A stretch of 64,000 nt of DNA, from NCBI RefSeq assembly GCF_013839525.1, contig NZ_JACDIS010000002.1:186001-250000 (forward strand), in the 5' to 3' direction. Each line of letters begins with the position of its first letter. Positions within the stretch are counted from its first letter, which is position 1. Positions 26,884 through 33,688 of this stretch are shown here, in pieces. The notes beneath the pieces were generated by a model. The model saw only the letters and a list, made by a program, of their open reading frames with translations, searched no databases and had not been told where the DNA came from. The position numbers were made by a program, and so were the translations under genes. This stretch comes from Chthonobacter rhizosphaerae. GTDB taxonomy: Bacteria > Pseudomonadota > Alphaproteobacteria > Rhizobiales > Pleomorphomonadaceae.

Positions 26884-27612
26884 TCACGGGCGTCCGGGAA
26901 CGGCGGAGCTCGGGTGAGGGGAGGCGGCGCGGCGCGGTTCGGCCGCGAAGGGGCTCGCGCCCAGCCAGCGCTCCATGGAGCGCACGAGGCGCGGGTCGCC
27001 GGAAAGCTCCAGCCGACCGGCGTCGGTTTCGCGGCGGATCGTGGCGAGGCCCATCCAGATGGCCGTCATGGTGCGCAGGCTGGTGCGCACCAGGAGATCC
27101 ACCTCGTAGCCCGGATCGACGCCGCAGAGGTCGACCTCGCCGCCGTCCACCACGAGCCACCAGGCGCGCTCCTCGGGAGCACGGTCCGGATAGACGAACT
27201 GGATGGTGCAGCGGCGCGGCGGCAACGGCTCCGGCCTGAGATGGCGGCGCATGTCCCACATCAGCAGGGAGGGGTCGAGCTTCTGGAGCGACAGCTCCGA
27301 CTCCACCCAGCGCTGGCCCCAGAAGCCCAGACCCATGATGACGGGGCGAAGATCCTCGCCCGCTTCGGACAGGTGGTACTCGACGACGCCGCGCGCGTTC
27401 GGCCGAGCCTCCACGATGCCGGCCCGCTCCAGGTCCTTCAGGCGCTTGGAGAGGAGGGCGGGCGACATCCGGGGCACGCCGCGACGCAGGTCGTTGAAGT
27501 GGGTGGTGCCGCAGAGAAGCTCGCGGACGACGAGCGTTGTCCAGCGGGTGCACAGGATTTCCGACGCCATCGCGACCGGGCAGAACTGGCCGTAGCCACC
27601 GGTGTCCTTCAT
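26884..27612 (-). CDS. HxlR family transcriptional regulator with C-terminal SCP2-like domain
   Basis: The first 110 residues are a winged-helix HxlR domain (CPVAMASEILCTRWTTLVVREL, then HFNDLRRGVPRMSPALLSKRL). The remaining 130 form an extra domain resembling the sterol-carrier-like module found in longer HxlR regulators. Two ATGs are in frame; GGAGGTGA sits six bases before the second (27612), which decides the start. The gene is divergent from an acyl-CoA dehydrogenase-like gene, and two inverted repeats in the shared region are candidate operators. The inducer is unknown; cysteines near residues 11 and 21 could be redox-sensitive, as in other HxlR proteins. Confidence 0.85.
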   Translation of the reverse strand: MKDTGGYGQFCPVAMASEILCTRWTTLVVRELLCGTTHFNDLRRGVPRMSPALLSKRLKDLERAGIVEARPNARGVVEYHLSEAGEDLRPVIMGLGFWGQRWVESELSLQKLDPSLLMWDMRRHLRPEPLPPRRCTIQFVYPDRAPEERAWWLVVDGGEVDLCGVDPGYEVDLLVRTSLRTMTAIWMGLATIRRETDAGRLELSGDPRLVRSMERWLGASPFAAEPRRAASPHPSSAVPGRP

Positions 27613-27685
27613 GGCGATCACCTCCAGCATGCGGGGCGGCGGCCAGGGCCGCGCGCCCGAGCGGACCCGGCGCTCGCGGCGGTAC

Positions 27686-27697
27686 AGTTCGTGAACT
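27686..27697. promoter_or_regulatory. Candidate HxlR operator, AGTTC-GT-GAACT
   Basis: A 5-bp inverted repeat with a 2-base spacer lies 73 bases upstream of the HxlR start and 64 bases upstream of the dehydrogenase start. Short dyads of this type are usual binding sites for winged-helix dimers. Binding has to be tested. Confidence 0.4.
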
Positions 27698-27728
27698 AGC
27701 GCACCCGCGCCGGCGAGCGGATCCTCCT

Positions 27729-27748
27729 ATGACCCTATCAGGGGTCAT
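27729..27748. promoter_or_regulatory. Perfect inverted repeat ATGACCC-N6-GGGTCAT
   Basis: Seven-base arms are separated by TATCAG and end 13 bases before the chosen ATG of the acyl-CoA dehydrogenase-like gene, next to its GGAGG. It could be an operator that blocks transcription, or an RNA hairpin near the ribosome-binding site. Confidence 0.45.
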
Positions 27749-27761
27749 GGGAGGTTACGTC

Positions 27762-28928
27762 ATGAATACTGCTGAAACCGCCGCCATCGCGGACGTTTCC
27801 AGCCATAGGCCGGACGACGTGGTGGAGATCGCCCGGGCGCTCGCGCCCCGTTTCGCCGACCGGGCAGCCGCCGTGGACGAGGGTGACACCTTCGTGGCGG
27901 AGAACCTGGCGCTTCTGAAGGAGGCGGGCCTCCTGGAGGCCGGGGTGCCGGTGGAACTGGGCGGCCGCGGAGCGGACGTCGCGACGCTCTGCGACATGCT
28001 GCGGGTGCTGGCCGGCGCGTGCGGATCCACCGCCCTCGCGTTCGCGATGCACACCCACCAGGTCGCGATTCCGGCCTGGCGCTGGCGCCACCAGGGCGTG
28101 GCGGCCGTGGAACCTTTGCTCCGGCGCGTGGCGGCCGAGCGCCTGATGCTTCTGTCGAGCGGCGGCTCGGACTGGATCGGCGGCTCCGGCCGTGCGGTCA
28201 AGGTGGAGAACGGCTGGCGGATCGACGCCCGCAAGGTGTTCACCTCCGGGTCTCCGGCGGGCGACCTGCTGATGACCGGCGCGGTGGCAGAGGGCGAGGA
28301 CGGCCGCGGAACCGTGATCCACTTCGCCGCGCCAATGAAATCGCCGGCGGTGCGGGTGGAGGACACCTGGAAGGCGCACGGCATGCGCGGCACCGGCTCC
28401 AACGACGTGGTCATCGACGGGCTGTTCGTGCCGGACACGGCGGTGTCGGTGACCCGCGAGGCGGGACGGTGGCATCCGCTGTTCCACGTCATCGCCACCG
28501 TGGCGCTGCCGCTGATCTACGCGGTCTACCTCGGCGTCGCCGAAAGCGCGCGCGACCTGGCGGTGGATCTCGCCCGGCGCAAGCCGGTCGGCGAGGACGC
28601 GCTTCAGCTCGCGGGCCGGATGGACACGACGCTCCGCGCGACGCGGCTCGCGCACCGGCACATGGTGGAGGTCGCCGGGCGCGGTGTCGCCTCGGCCGAG
28701 AGCGTCAACGAGGTGATGATCGGCCGCACGCTGGTCGGAGCGGACGCGATCCGGACCGTGGAGCTCGCCATGGAACTCGCCGGCGGCGCGGCCTTCTACC
28801 GGCGGAACGGGCTGGAGCGGCGAATGAGGGACGTGCAGGGCGCCCGCTTCCACCCGCTGCAGGCTGGGCCGCAGGCGCGCTTCGCCGGCGCGGTCGCGCT
28901 CGGCCAGCCCACCGCGGAGATCTTCTGA
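27762..28928 (+). CDS. Acyl-CoA dehydrogenase family protein
   Basis: The 388-residue product has the three-part acyl-CoA dehydrogenase fold. An N-terminal helical part (LLKEAGLLEAGVPVELGGRGADVATL) is followed by a middle beta part with WRIDARKVFTSGSPAGDLLM and HGMRGTGSNDVVIDGLFVP. The C-terminal helices include ELAGGAAFYRRNGLERRMRDVQGARFHPL. The substrate is unknown, and the sequence also resembles flavin monooxygenases of this fold. The ATG at 27762 has GGAGGTT at a good distance; two upstream in-frame ATGs lie inside the inverted repeat. Divergence from the HxlR gene suggests direct control by it. Confidence 0.82.
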   Translation: MNTAETAAIADVSSHRPDDVVEIARALAPRFADRAAAVDEGDTFVAENLALLKEAGLLEAGVPVELGGRGADVATLCDMLRVLAGACGSTALAFAMHTHQVAIPAWRWRHQGVAAVEPLLRRVAAERLMLLSSGGSDWIGGSGRAVKVENGWRIDARKVFTSGSPAGDLLMTGAVAEGEDGRGTVIHFAAPMKSPAVRVEDTWKAHGMRGTGSNDVVIDGLFVPDTAVSVTREAGRWHPLFHVIATVALPLIYAVYLGVAESARDLAVDLARRKPVGEDALQLAGRMDTTLRATRLAHRHMVEVAGRGVASAESVNEVMIGRTLVGADAIRTVELAMELAGGAAFYRRNGLERRMRDVQGARFHPLQAGPQARFAGAVALGQPTAEIF

Positions 28929-29035
28929 CGCGCCCGTCCGGCCATGAACGTCGGCCGGAGGAATGGCTGCCCCCGATCGCCGGATCCGCGCGGCGATCGG
29001 GGGCGTCGGACCGGGGAAATGGACGACTGACGGAA

Positions 29036-29069
29036 TTGACTATGACACTGCAAGGATGTTTGTAGTGTC
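29036..29069 (+). promoter_or_regulatory. arsR promoter with overlapping operator dyad
   Basis: TTGACT at 29036 is a good -35 element, with a weak TTTGTA 17 bases later. Spanning the spacer and -10 is the near-perfect dyad GACACTGCAA (29044-29053) and TTGTAGTGTC (29060-29069), nine of ten pairs matching. ArsR repressors usually bind such sites over their own promoter. Confidence 0.6.
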
Positions 29070-29071
29070 TG

Positions 29072-29413
29072 ATGTTGAACGATCTCCAGGCCGTTCCGGC
29101 CTTCGTCGCCCTCGGGCATCAGGTCCGCCTCGACGCTTTCCGGCTGCTGATCCGGACGGGTCCGGACGGAATGCCGTCCGGCGAGATCGCGGCCGAACTC
29201 GCGGTGCCGCCGACGGCCATGTCGTTCCATCTCGCCAACCTGGAGCGGGCGGGCCTCGTCGCGTCGCGTCGCGATGGGCGGACCATCCGCTACGCGGTGA
29301 ACATCGACCGGGTGCGGGACCTGATCACCTTTCTCACCGCGGACTGCTGCGGTGGTCACCCCGAGATCTGCGCGGGGCTCGTCCCGCCCGGTCCGTCCGG
29401 CTGCGGTTGCTGA
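29072..29413 (+). CDS. arsR: ArsR family arsenite-responsive repressor
   Basis: This 113-residue winged-helix repressor is followed directly by aqpS and arsC. The DNA-binding part is typical (LGHQVRLDAFRLL, GEIAAELAVPPTAMSFHLANLERAGLV, RRDGRTIRYAVN). The ELCVC metal motif of the plasmid-type ArsR is absent. Cysteines are gathered at the C-terminus instead: Cys92, Cys93 and Cys100, plus Cys111 and Cys113. This resembles the CC-x5-C type site of chromosomal ArsR proteins but with one more residue in the spacer. It likely represses the arsR-aqpS-arsC transcript until As(III) binds. The leader before the ATG is very short. Confidence 0.88.
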   Translation: MLNDLQAVPAFVALGHQVRLDAFRLLIRTGPDGMPSGEIAAELAVPPTAMSFHLANLERAGLVASRRDGRTIRYAVNIDRVRDLITFLTADCCGGHPEICAGLVPPGPSGCGC

Positions 29414-29424
29414 AGGAGCGCCCG

Positions 29425-30129
29425 ATGTCCATTGCCCGTCCCGATCTGCCCCGCCGCCTCGCCGCCGAGGCGCTCGGCACCGCCGTGCTGGTCGCGACGG
29501 TGGTCGGCTCCGGCATCATGGCCGACAGGCTGACGGAGGACGTCGCCCTCGCGCTCCTCGGCAACACGATCCCGACCGGCGCGATCCTCGTGGTCCTGAT
29601 CATGGTGCTGGGGCCGATCTCCGGGGCGCATTTCAATCCGGCCGTGACAGCGGTCTTCGTCGCCCGGCGCGAACTCGCGGCAGCGGACGGCCTCGCCTAT
29701 GCGGCGGCGCAGGTTCTCGGCGGCCTCGCCGGGACACTCGTGGCGCACCTCATGTTCGAGCACGCGCCCTTCGCGCTGTCCCCGACGGTGCGGACGGGCG
29801 CGGCCCAGTGGCTGGCGGAGGCGGTCGCGACCTTCACGCTGGTCGCGGTGATCCTCGGCGGGCTCCGGTTCCGGCCTGAAGCGGTCCCGATGCTCGTCGG
29901 CCTCACGATCACGGCCGCCTACTGGTTCACGGCCTCGACGTCCTTCGCCAATCCCGCCGTGGCGATCGCCCGAAGCGTGACCGACACCTTCTCGGGGATC
30001 CGGCCCGTGGATCTGCCGGGCTTCATCGTCGCCGAACTCGTCGGCGCCTTCCTGGCTCTCGGCCTCATGGGATGGCTCCTGGCGCCTCGGAAACCCACGA
30101 CCGTTCCGGTCGCCACCCCTGCGGAGTGA
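29425..30129 (+). CDS. aqpS: Aquaglyceroporin AqpS, arsenite channel
   Basis: The 234-residue integral membrane protein has six hydrophobic helices and the two half-helix signature loops, HFNPAVT (NPA at 71-73) and FANPAVA (NPA at 176-178). Placement between arsR and arsC is the arrangement described in Sinorhizobium meliloti, where AqpS lets arsenite formed by ArsC flow out of the cell. The start has GAAGGAGCG upstream and lies 11 bases after the arsR stop. It replaces the ArsB or Acr3 pump of other ars operons; neither pump is in this window. Confidence 0.9.
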   Translation: MSIARPDLPRRLAAEALGTAVLVATVVGSGIMADRLTEDVALALLGNTIPTGAILVVLIMVLGPISGAHFNPAVTAVFVARRELAAADGLAYAAAQVLGGLAGTLVAHLMFEHAPFALSPTVRTGAAQWLAEAVATFTLVAVILGGLRFRPEAVPMLVGLTITAAYWFTASTSFANPAVAIARSVTDTFSGIRPVDLPGFIVAELVGAFLALGLMGWLLAPRKPTTVPVATPAE

Positions 30130-30134
30130 GAGAC

Positions 30135-30542
30135 TTGCCCGTCACGATCTACCACAACCCCGCCTGCGGGACCTCGCGCAACACGCTGGCCATGATCCAC
30201 GCGGCGGGGGAGGAGCCGGCCGTCATCGAATACCTGAAGACGCCGCCCTCGCGGGAGACGCTGGTGGACCTCATCGCCCGCATGGGCATCCGGCCGCGCG
30301 ACCTCCTGCGCGAGAAGGGCACGCCCTACGCGGACCTCGGCCTCGGCGACCCGAAGTGGACCGACGACGAGCTGATCGACGCCATGATGGCGCATCCGAT
30401 CCTGATCAACCGTCCGATCGTGGTGACGGAGAAGGGCGTCCGGCTCTGCCGCCCGTCGGAGATGGTTCTGGAGCTCCTGGACAACCCGCCGGAGACGTTC
30501 ACGAAGGAGGACGGCGAAGTGGTCGCCGTCCCGAGATCCTGA
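30135..30542 (+). CDS. arsC: Arsenate reductase, glutaredoxin-coupled
   Basis: This 135-residue ArsC has the catalytic motif HNPACGTSR (Cys11, arsenate-binding Arg15). Further conserved segments are VIEYLKTPPSRETL, a GTPYADL region and HPILINRPIVVTEKGVRLCRP. It reduces arsenate to arsenite, which leaves by AqpS. The start is a TTG with GGAG eight bases upstream, giving the usual ArsC N-terminus; a GTG at 30126 overlapping the aqpS stop would add three residues. A 15-bp hairpin just after the stop ends the transcript. Confidence 0.92.
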   Translation: MPVTIYHNPACGTSRNTLAMIHAAGEEPAVIEYLKTPPSRETLVDLIARMGIRPRDLLREKGTPYADLGLGDPKWTDDELIDAMMAHPILINRPIVVTEKGVRLCRPSEMVLELLDNPPETFTKEDGEVVAVPRS

Positions 30543-30545
30543 CCC

Positions 30546-30657
30546 AAAGCGCTTTCCGACCTGACGGACTCGTCAGGTCGGAAAGAAATCGCCCCGAGAT
30601 CAACACGCTGGAGCAGTCTCTCGTCGACCAAGTGTTTCCACTCGGTCGGATAAGGCT
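30546..30657. repeat. REP-like element copy 2 with strong hairpin, bidirectional terminator
   Basis: A 15-bp perfect stem (30552-30566 with 30571-30585, loop GACT) follows the arsC stop and lies between the two convergent ars units. The AGCGCTTTCCGA-CTGACGGA, AAATCGC and CAACACGCT blocks match the copy at 174-265. The hairpin may end transcription from both sides, although the T-tract is poor. Confidence 0.6.
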
Positions 30658-31413
30658 CTAGCCGGTCGCGCCGGAGCGCCGCGCCACGTCGGCGCCCGCG
30701 CTCTCCGCCTTCAGGCCGGCCTCCCGCCGCTCGCTGTAGCGGCTGGTCAGGTAGTCCGAGCGGTCCCGGGTGAGATAGGTGAACTTGACGAGTTCCTCCA
30801 TCACGTCGACCACGCGCTCGTAGAGCGGGCCGGGTTTCATCCGGCCGGCCTCGTCGAACTCCTGGAACGCCTTCGGGACCGACGACTGGTTCGGGATGGT
30901 CACCATCCGCATCCAGCGGCCGAGAAGCCGCATGGTGTTCACGGCGTTGAAGGACTGCGAGCCGCCGGAAACCTGGCAGACGGCGAGCGTCCGCCCCTGG
31001 GTGGGCCGGATCGCGCCGATCGAAAGCGGGATCCAGTCGATCTGCGCCTTCATGATGCCGGTGATGGCGCCGTGCCGCTCCGGGCTGACCCAGACCTGCC
31101 CCTCGGACCACTCGGAGAGGGAGCGCAACTCCTGCACCTTGGGGTGGTCGGCGGGGGCGCCGTCCGGGAGCGGCAGGCCCGTGGGGTCGTAGATCCGCGT
31201 CTCGCAACCGAAGCGCTCCAGGAGGCGCGCGCATTCATAGGCCAGGAAGCGGCTGAACGATCGGTCGCGGAGCGACCCATAGAGAAGGAGGATCCTCGGC
31301 TTGTGCGTGGATCCGCCGGGCGGGACGAGCGCCGCCAGGTCGACCGGCTCCAGGAAGCGCTCGTCGAGAGCGGGGAAGACCGCGTGGTCGGGAAGTTCGT
31401 TGCCGCGCATCAT
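30658..31413 (-). CDS. arsH: ArsH organoarsenical oxidase
   Basis: The 251-residue flavoprotein has the ArsH pattern: [21 protein letters not shown] for FMN phosphate binding, then [32 protein letters not shown] and [15 protein letters not shown]. ArsH is an NADPH-dependent FMN reductase that oxidises trivalent methylated and aromatic arsenicals to less toxic pentavalent forms. It follows the MFS transporter gene by five bases and is third in the minus-strand unit. Two adjacent ATGs are possible; the first was taken. Confidence 0.93.
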   Translation of the reverse strand: MMRGNELPDHAVFPALDERFLEPVDLAALVPPGGSTHKPRILLLYGSLRDRSFSRFLAYECARLLERFGCETRIYDPTGLPLPDGAPADHPKVQELRSLSEWSEGQVWVSPERHGAITGIMKAQIDWIPLSIGAIRPTQGRTLAVCQVSGGSQSFNAVNTMRLLGRWMRMVTIPNQSSVPKAFQEFDEAGRMKPGPLYERVVDVMEELVKFTYLTRDRSDYLTSRYSERREAGLKAESAGADVARRSGATG

Positions 31414-31418
31414 GTTTC

Positions 31419-32648
31419 TCAATCCGTGTGCCTGGCGACCGCCGCCGCCGTCCAGAAGCCTGCGACGAGGACGCAGGATCCGATGATGGACGCCGCCAGG
31501 ACGGCGTCGTAGGAACCGCTCATCTGCCAGAGGACCGCCGCCGCGCCGGGGGCGAGCGCCTTGGCGATGGTGCCCGGGGCGGCCAGCGCGCCGTTGAGCG
31601 CCCCATAGGCCTCCCTGGTCAGCATTTCCGGGATGGCCATGCCGCGCACGATGGTCATGATGCCGTTCGCAAGACCGTAGAGGCCCGCGACGCCGACCGC
31701 CACGGCGAGCGTGGTCGGCGCCAGCCAGAGGACCAGGAGCGCGACCGGGAAGGCGAGAACCACCGTCGCGCCGATCACCCGCACGGGTGACCGCGGGGCC
31801 AGCCGCCAGATCAGGATCCGGCCGAGCACCTGCGCCGGCCCGATCACCATCATGGCGGCGACGACGTCCGAGGTCGCGAGGCCCCGTTCGACCAGCAGGG
31901 GATAAAGGTGGAAGGTGAAGGCCGAGAAGGTCGCCGCGTAGGCGGTGAAGGCTACGCACAGGAACCAGAAGGCCGGGATCTCCATGGCGAGGCGGAGCGG
32001 CCCCTTGCGCGACGGCAGAGCATCCGGCCGGCGGGGCGGCAAGGGCGCGTCTGCGGCCGGGTCGATGACGAGCGCATAGGCGGCCGCGCAGACGGCGAGG
32101 TTCACGCCCGCGAGCGCCATCAGGGCACCGCGCCAGCCGAGGTGGTCGAGCAGGAGCTGCGTCACCGGGACGAACACCGTGCTGGCGAACCCGCCCCAGA
32201 GCGTGAGAGAGGTGATGCCGGCCCGGGCGTTCAGGGGACCGACCCGTCGCGCCACCACCGCGAACGCGGGTTCGTAGAGCACGGCCGACTGGAGTGCCCC
32301 GAGCAGCGCGACGATGACGTAGAAGGCGACGAGATCCGTCACCTGGGACCAGGCGGCGAAGAGAGCCGCGGCGGCCACGGACGAGCCGGCCATCACGACG
32401 CGGCCGTGGCCGCGATCGATGGCGACGCCGACCGGATAGGCCGCGACCGCCGCCAGCAGCAGGCCGATGGTCGCCGCGCCGAACACCTCCGATTTCGACC
32501 AGCCGAGATCCCGCCCCATGGCTTCGCCGATCAACGGGTAGGCGTAGTAGAGCGTCCCCCAGGACGCGATCTGGCCGATGCCGAGCCCGGTGACGAAATG
32601 ACGGCGGGCGAAGGCTCGCCCGGTTTGAACGGTCGCCGTGCCGCTCAT
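31419..32648 (-). CDS. MFS transporter in ars locus
   Basis: The 409-residue membrane protein has about 12 helices and a central charged loop ([11 protein letters not shown]). The MFS loop motif appears as [18 protein letters not shown]. Located between a Cys-rich PadR regulator and arsH, it probably exports an arsenical, perhaps the oxidised product of ArsH or methylarsenite. Several unrelated MFS types occur in ars operons, and the sequence alone does not assign it to one. The ATG at 32648 begins MSGTATV; a longer in-frame version adds seven residues. Confidence 0.78.
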   Translation of the reverse strand: MSGTATVQTGRAFARRHFVTGLGIGQIASWGTLYYAYPLIGEAMGRDLGWSKSEVFGAATIGLLLAAVAAYPVGVAIDRGHGRVVMAGSSVAAAALFAAWSQVTDLVAFYVIVALLGALQSAVLYEPAFAVVARRVGPLNARAGITSLTLWGGFASTVFVPVTQLLLDHLGWRGALMALAGVNLAVCAAAYALVIDPAADAPLPPRRPDALPSRKGPLRLAMEIPAFWFLCVAFTAYAATFSAFTFHLYPLLVERGLATSDVVAAMMVIGPAQVLGRILIWRLAPRSPVRVIGATVVLAFPVALLVLWLAPTTLAVAVGVAGLYGLANGIMTIVRGMAIPEMLTREAYGALNGALAAPGTIAKALAPGAAAVLWQMSGSYDAVLAASIIGSCVLVAGFWTAAAVARHTD

Positions 32649-32744
32649 GCGACCGCATCCGCCGCGCACGCCGATGCGCCGTTTTCCGTTCCGGACATGT
32701 GAAGCCTCGGTGATCGATGTCTGGTGTGGACGTCCGGCACGCGC

Positions 32745-33167
32745 TCAGCCGCAGCAGGCGCTCTCCGGCCTCGGGTCCGGCCGCGGGATGACCTTGTCGG
32801 CCGCCACGAGCGCGTCGGTGATCTCCATCCAGGCGTCCACCGCCACCCGGAGCGCGTCGCGACCCTTCTCCGTGAGCGTGTAGACCTTGCGCTCCCGGCC
32901 GGACACGACCTCCGCTTCATGGGTCACGAGGCCGGTCTCCTCGAAGTCGCGCAGTACCGGGTAGATGGTCCCCTCGGACGGGGAGCAGCAGCCGTTCGTC
33001 GTCTGCTCCACCGTGCGGGCTATGTCGTAGCCGTGCATCGGCCGGTCGCACAGCACCCTCAGGATGAAGAGCTTGGAAAGGCTCATCTTGATGGTGCCGT
33101 TCCAGTAGGCCCGGCTGGTGAGGTCGGGGGATGGCTTCGGGACAGGATGCATCGATGGTCTAGGCAT
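32745..33167 (-). CDS. PadR family regulator with paired cysteines
   Basis: The 140-residue protein has a PadR winged helix: [22 protein letters not shown], then [17 protein letters not shown] and [12 protein letters not shown]. Unusually it has vicinal cysteines at 60-61 ([11 protein letters not shown]) and at the C-terminus, 138-139 (ESACCG), plus Cys40. PadR proteins are not normally cysteine-rich; two CC pairs next to ars genes suggest As(III) or another soft metal as signal, which is inference. The start was placed at 33167 because a clear promoter predicts transcription beginning at that base. Starts at 33152 or 33086 are possible. It leads the unit with the MFS transporter and arsH genes. 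Confidence 0.78.
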   Translation of the reverse strand: MPRPSMHPVPKPSPDLTSRAYWNGTIKMSLSKLFILRVLCDRPMHGYDIARTVEQTTNGCCSPSEGTIYPVLRDFEETGLVTHEAEVVSGRERKVYTLTEKGRDALRVAVDAWMEITDALVAADKVIPRPDPRPESACCG

Positions 33168-33202
33168 GACGGGACCGTATCCATCGATGATCGAGGTGTC
33201 AA
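33150..33202 (-). promoter_or_regulatory. PadR promoter with paired CATCGATG operators
   Basis: Read on the minus strand, TTGACA (33202-33197) and TACGGT (33179-33174) are 17 bases apart, predicting a transcript start at or near 33167, the first base of the ATG. Two palindromes CATCGATG, with flanking bases making 9-bp inverted arms (33150-33158 and 33181-33189), lie downstream of and between the promoter elements. They are the likely autoregulatory sites. Confidence 0.65.
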
Positions 33203-33242
33203 CCGCTCCCGAATGCCGTTGTTGTCGTGTTCATTCTGGCCC

Positions 33243-33256
33243 TTGATCCACGTCAA
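33243..33256. promoter_or_regulatory. FNR/FixK-type box TTGATCCACGTCAA
   Basis: It matches TTGAT-N4-ATCAA in nine of ten fixed positions. Its centre is about 41.5 bases upstream of a start predicted from the -10-like TAAGCT at 33279-33284, the standard class II activation geometry. It should place the following gene under low-oxygen control. Confidence 0.65.
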
Positions 33257-33310
33257 GACGGCTGGTTCGGCGCGAGCGTAAGCTTCAGCCGTCCAAAAGG
33301 AGTTGCGAAT

Positions 33311-33517
33311 ATGCTGAAACTCGCGGCGCTCATCTGGATCATGCTCGGCGTCACGCTGGCGGGGTCTTTCGTCACGGTCATCGTCACGGTGCCGTCCCTC
33401 TATGCCCAAGGCATGACGCTCATCCCGGTGGTCGCCGGTATGGGGTTCGCGCTGGCGGTTCCCCTGGCGGTCGTGGTCGCGAAGAGGATCTACGGACCGA
33501 CCTCTCCGGGGCGCTGA
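33311..33517 (+). CDS. Small two-helix membrane protein
   Basis: The 68-residue product has two hydrophobic segments (LKLAALIWIMLGVTLAGSFVTVIV and VVAGMGFALAVPLAVVVA) joined by PSLYAQGMTLIP, and ends in a short basic tail. Similar small membrane proteins are widespread in alphaproteobacteria and are sometimes mislabelled as CTP synthetase; no function is established to my knowledge. AGGAG stands nine bases before the ATG. An FNR/FixK-type box upstream suggests induction at low oxygen, perhaps linked to respiration. Confidence 0.7.
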   Translation: MLKLAALIWIMLGVTLAGSFVTVIVTVPSLYAQGMTLIPVVAGMGFALAVPLAVVVAKRIYGPTSPGR

Positions 33518-33576
33518 GGGGGGTGGCACGCCGGGTCTCAGTCCAAAGCCGTACGAGACACCATTCCTTTCTGTTT

Positions 33577-33600
33577 GTATATTCGTAAACGCGTATGTAC
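33577..33600. promoter_or_regulatory. AT-rich imperfect inverted repeat before the SQR gene
   Basis: GTATATTCGT and GCGTATGTAC face each other over AAAC with seven of ten pairs. It is the most AT-rich stretch of the region and lies 89 bases before the oxidoreductase start. BigR/SqrR-type sulfide repressors use AT-rich dyads in this position, but the match is weak. Confidence 0.3.
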
Positions 33601-33688
33601 CGTTGTAAAGAGGCCGCAGGCAGGATCGCCGCGCGGTTCGCAGATCGGCTCGGGAGTCCACGGGGCCGGCTTTCTGGGAGGATGGGCG

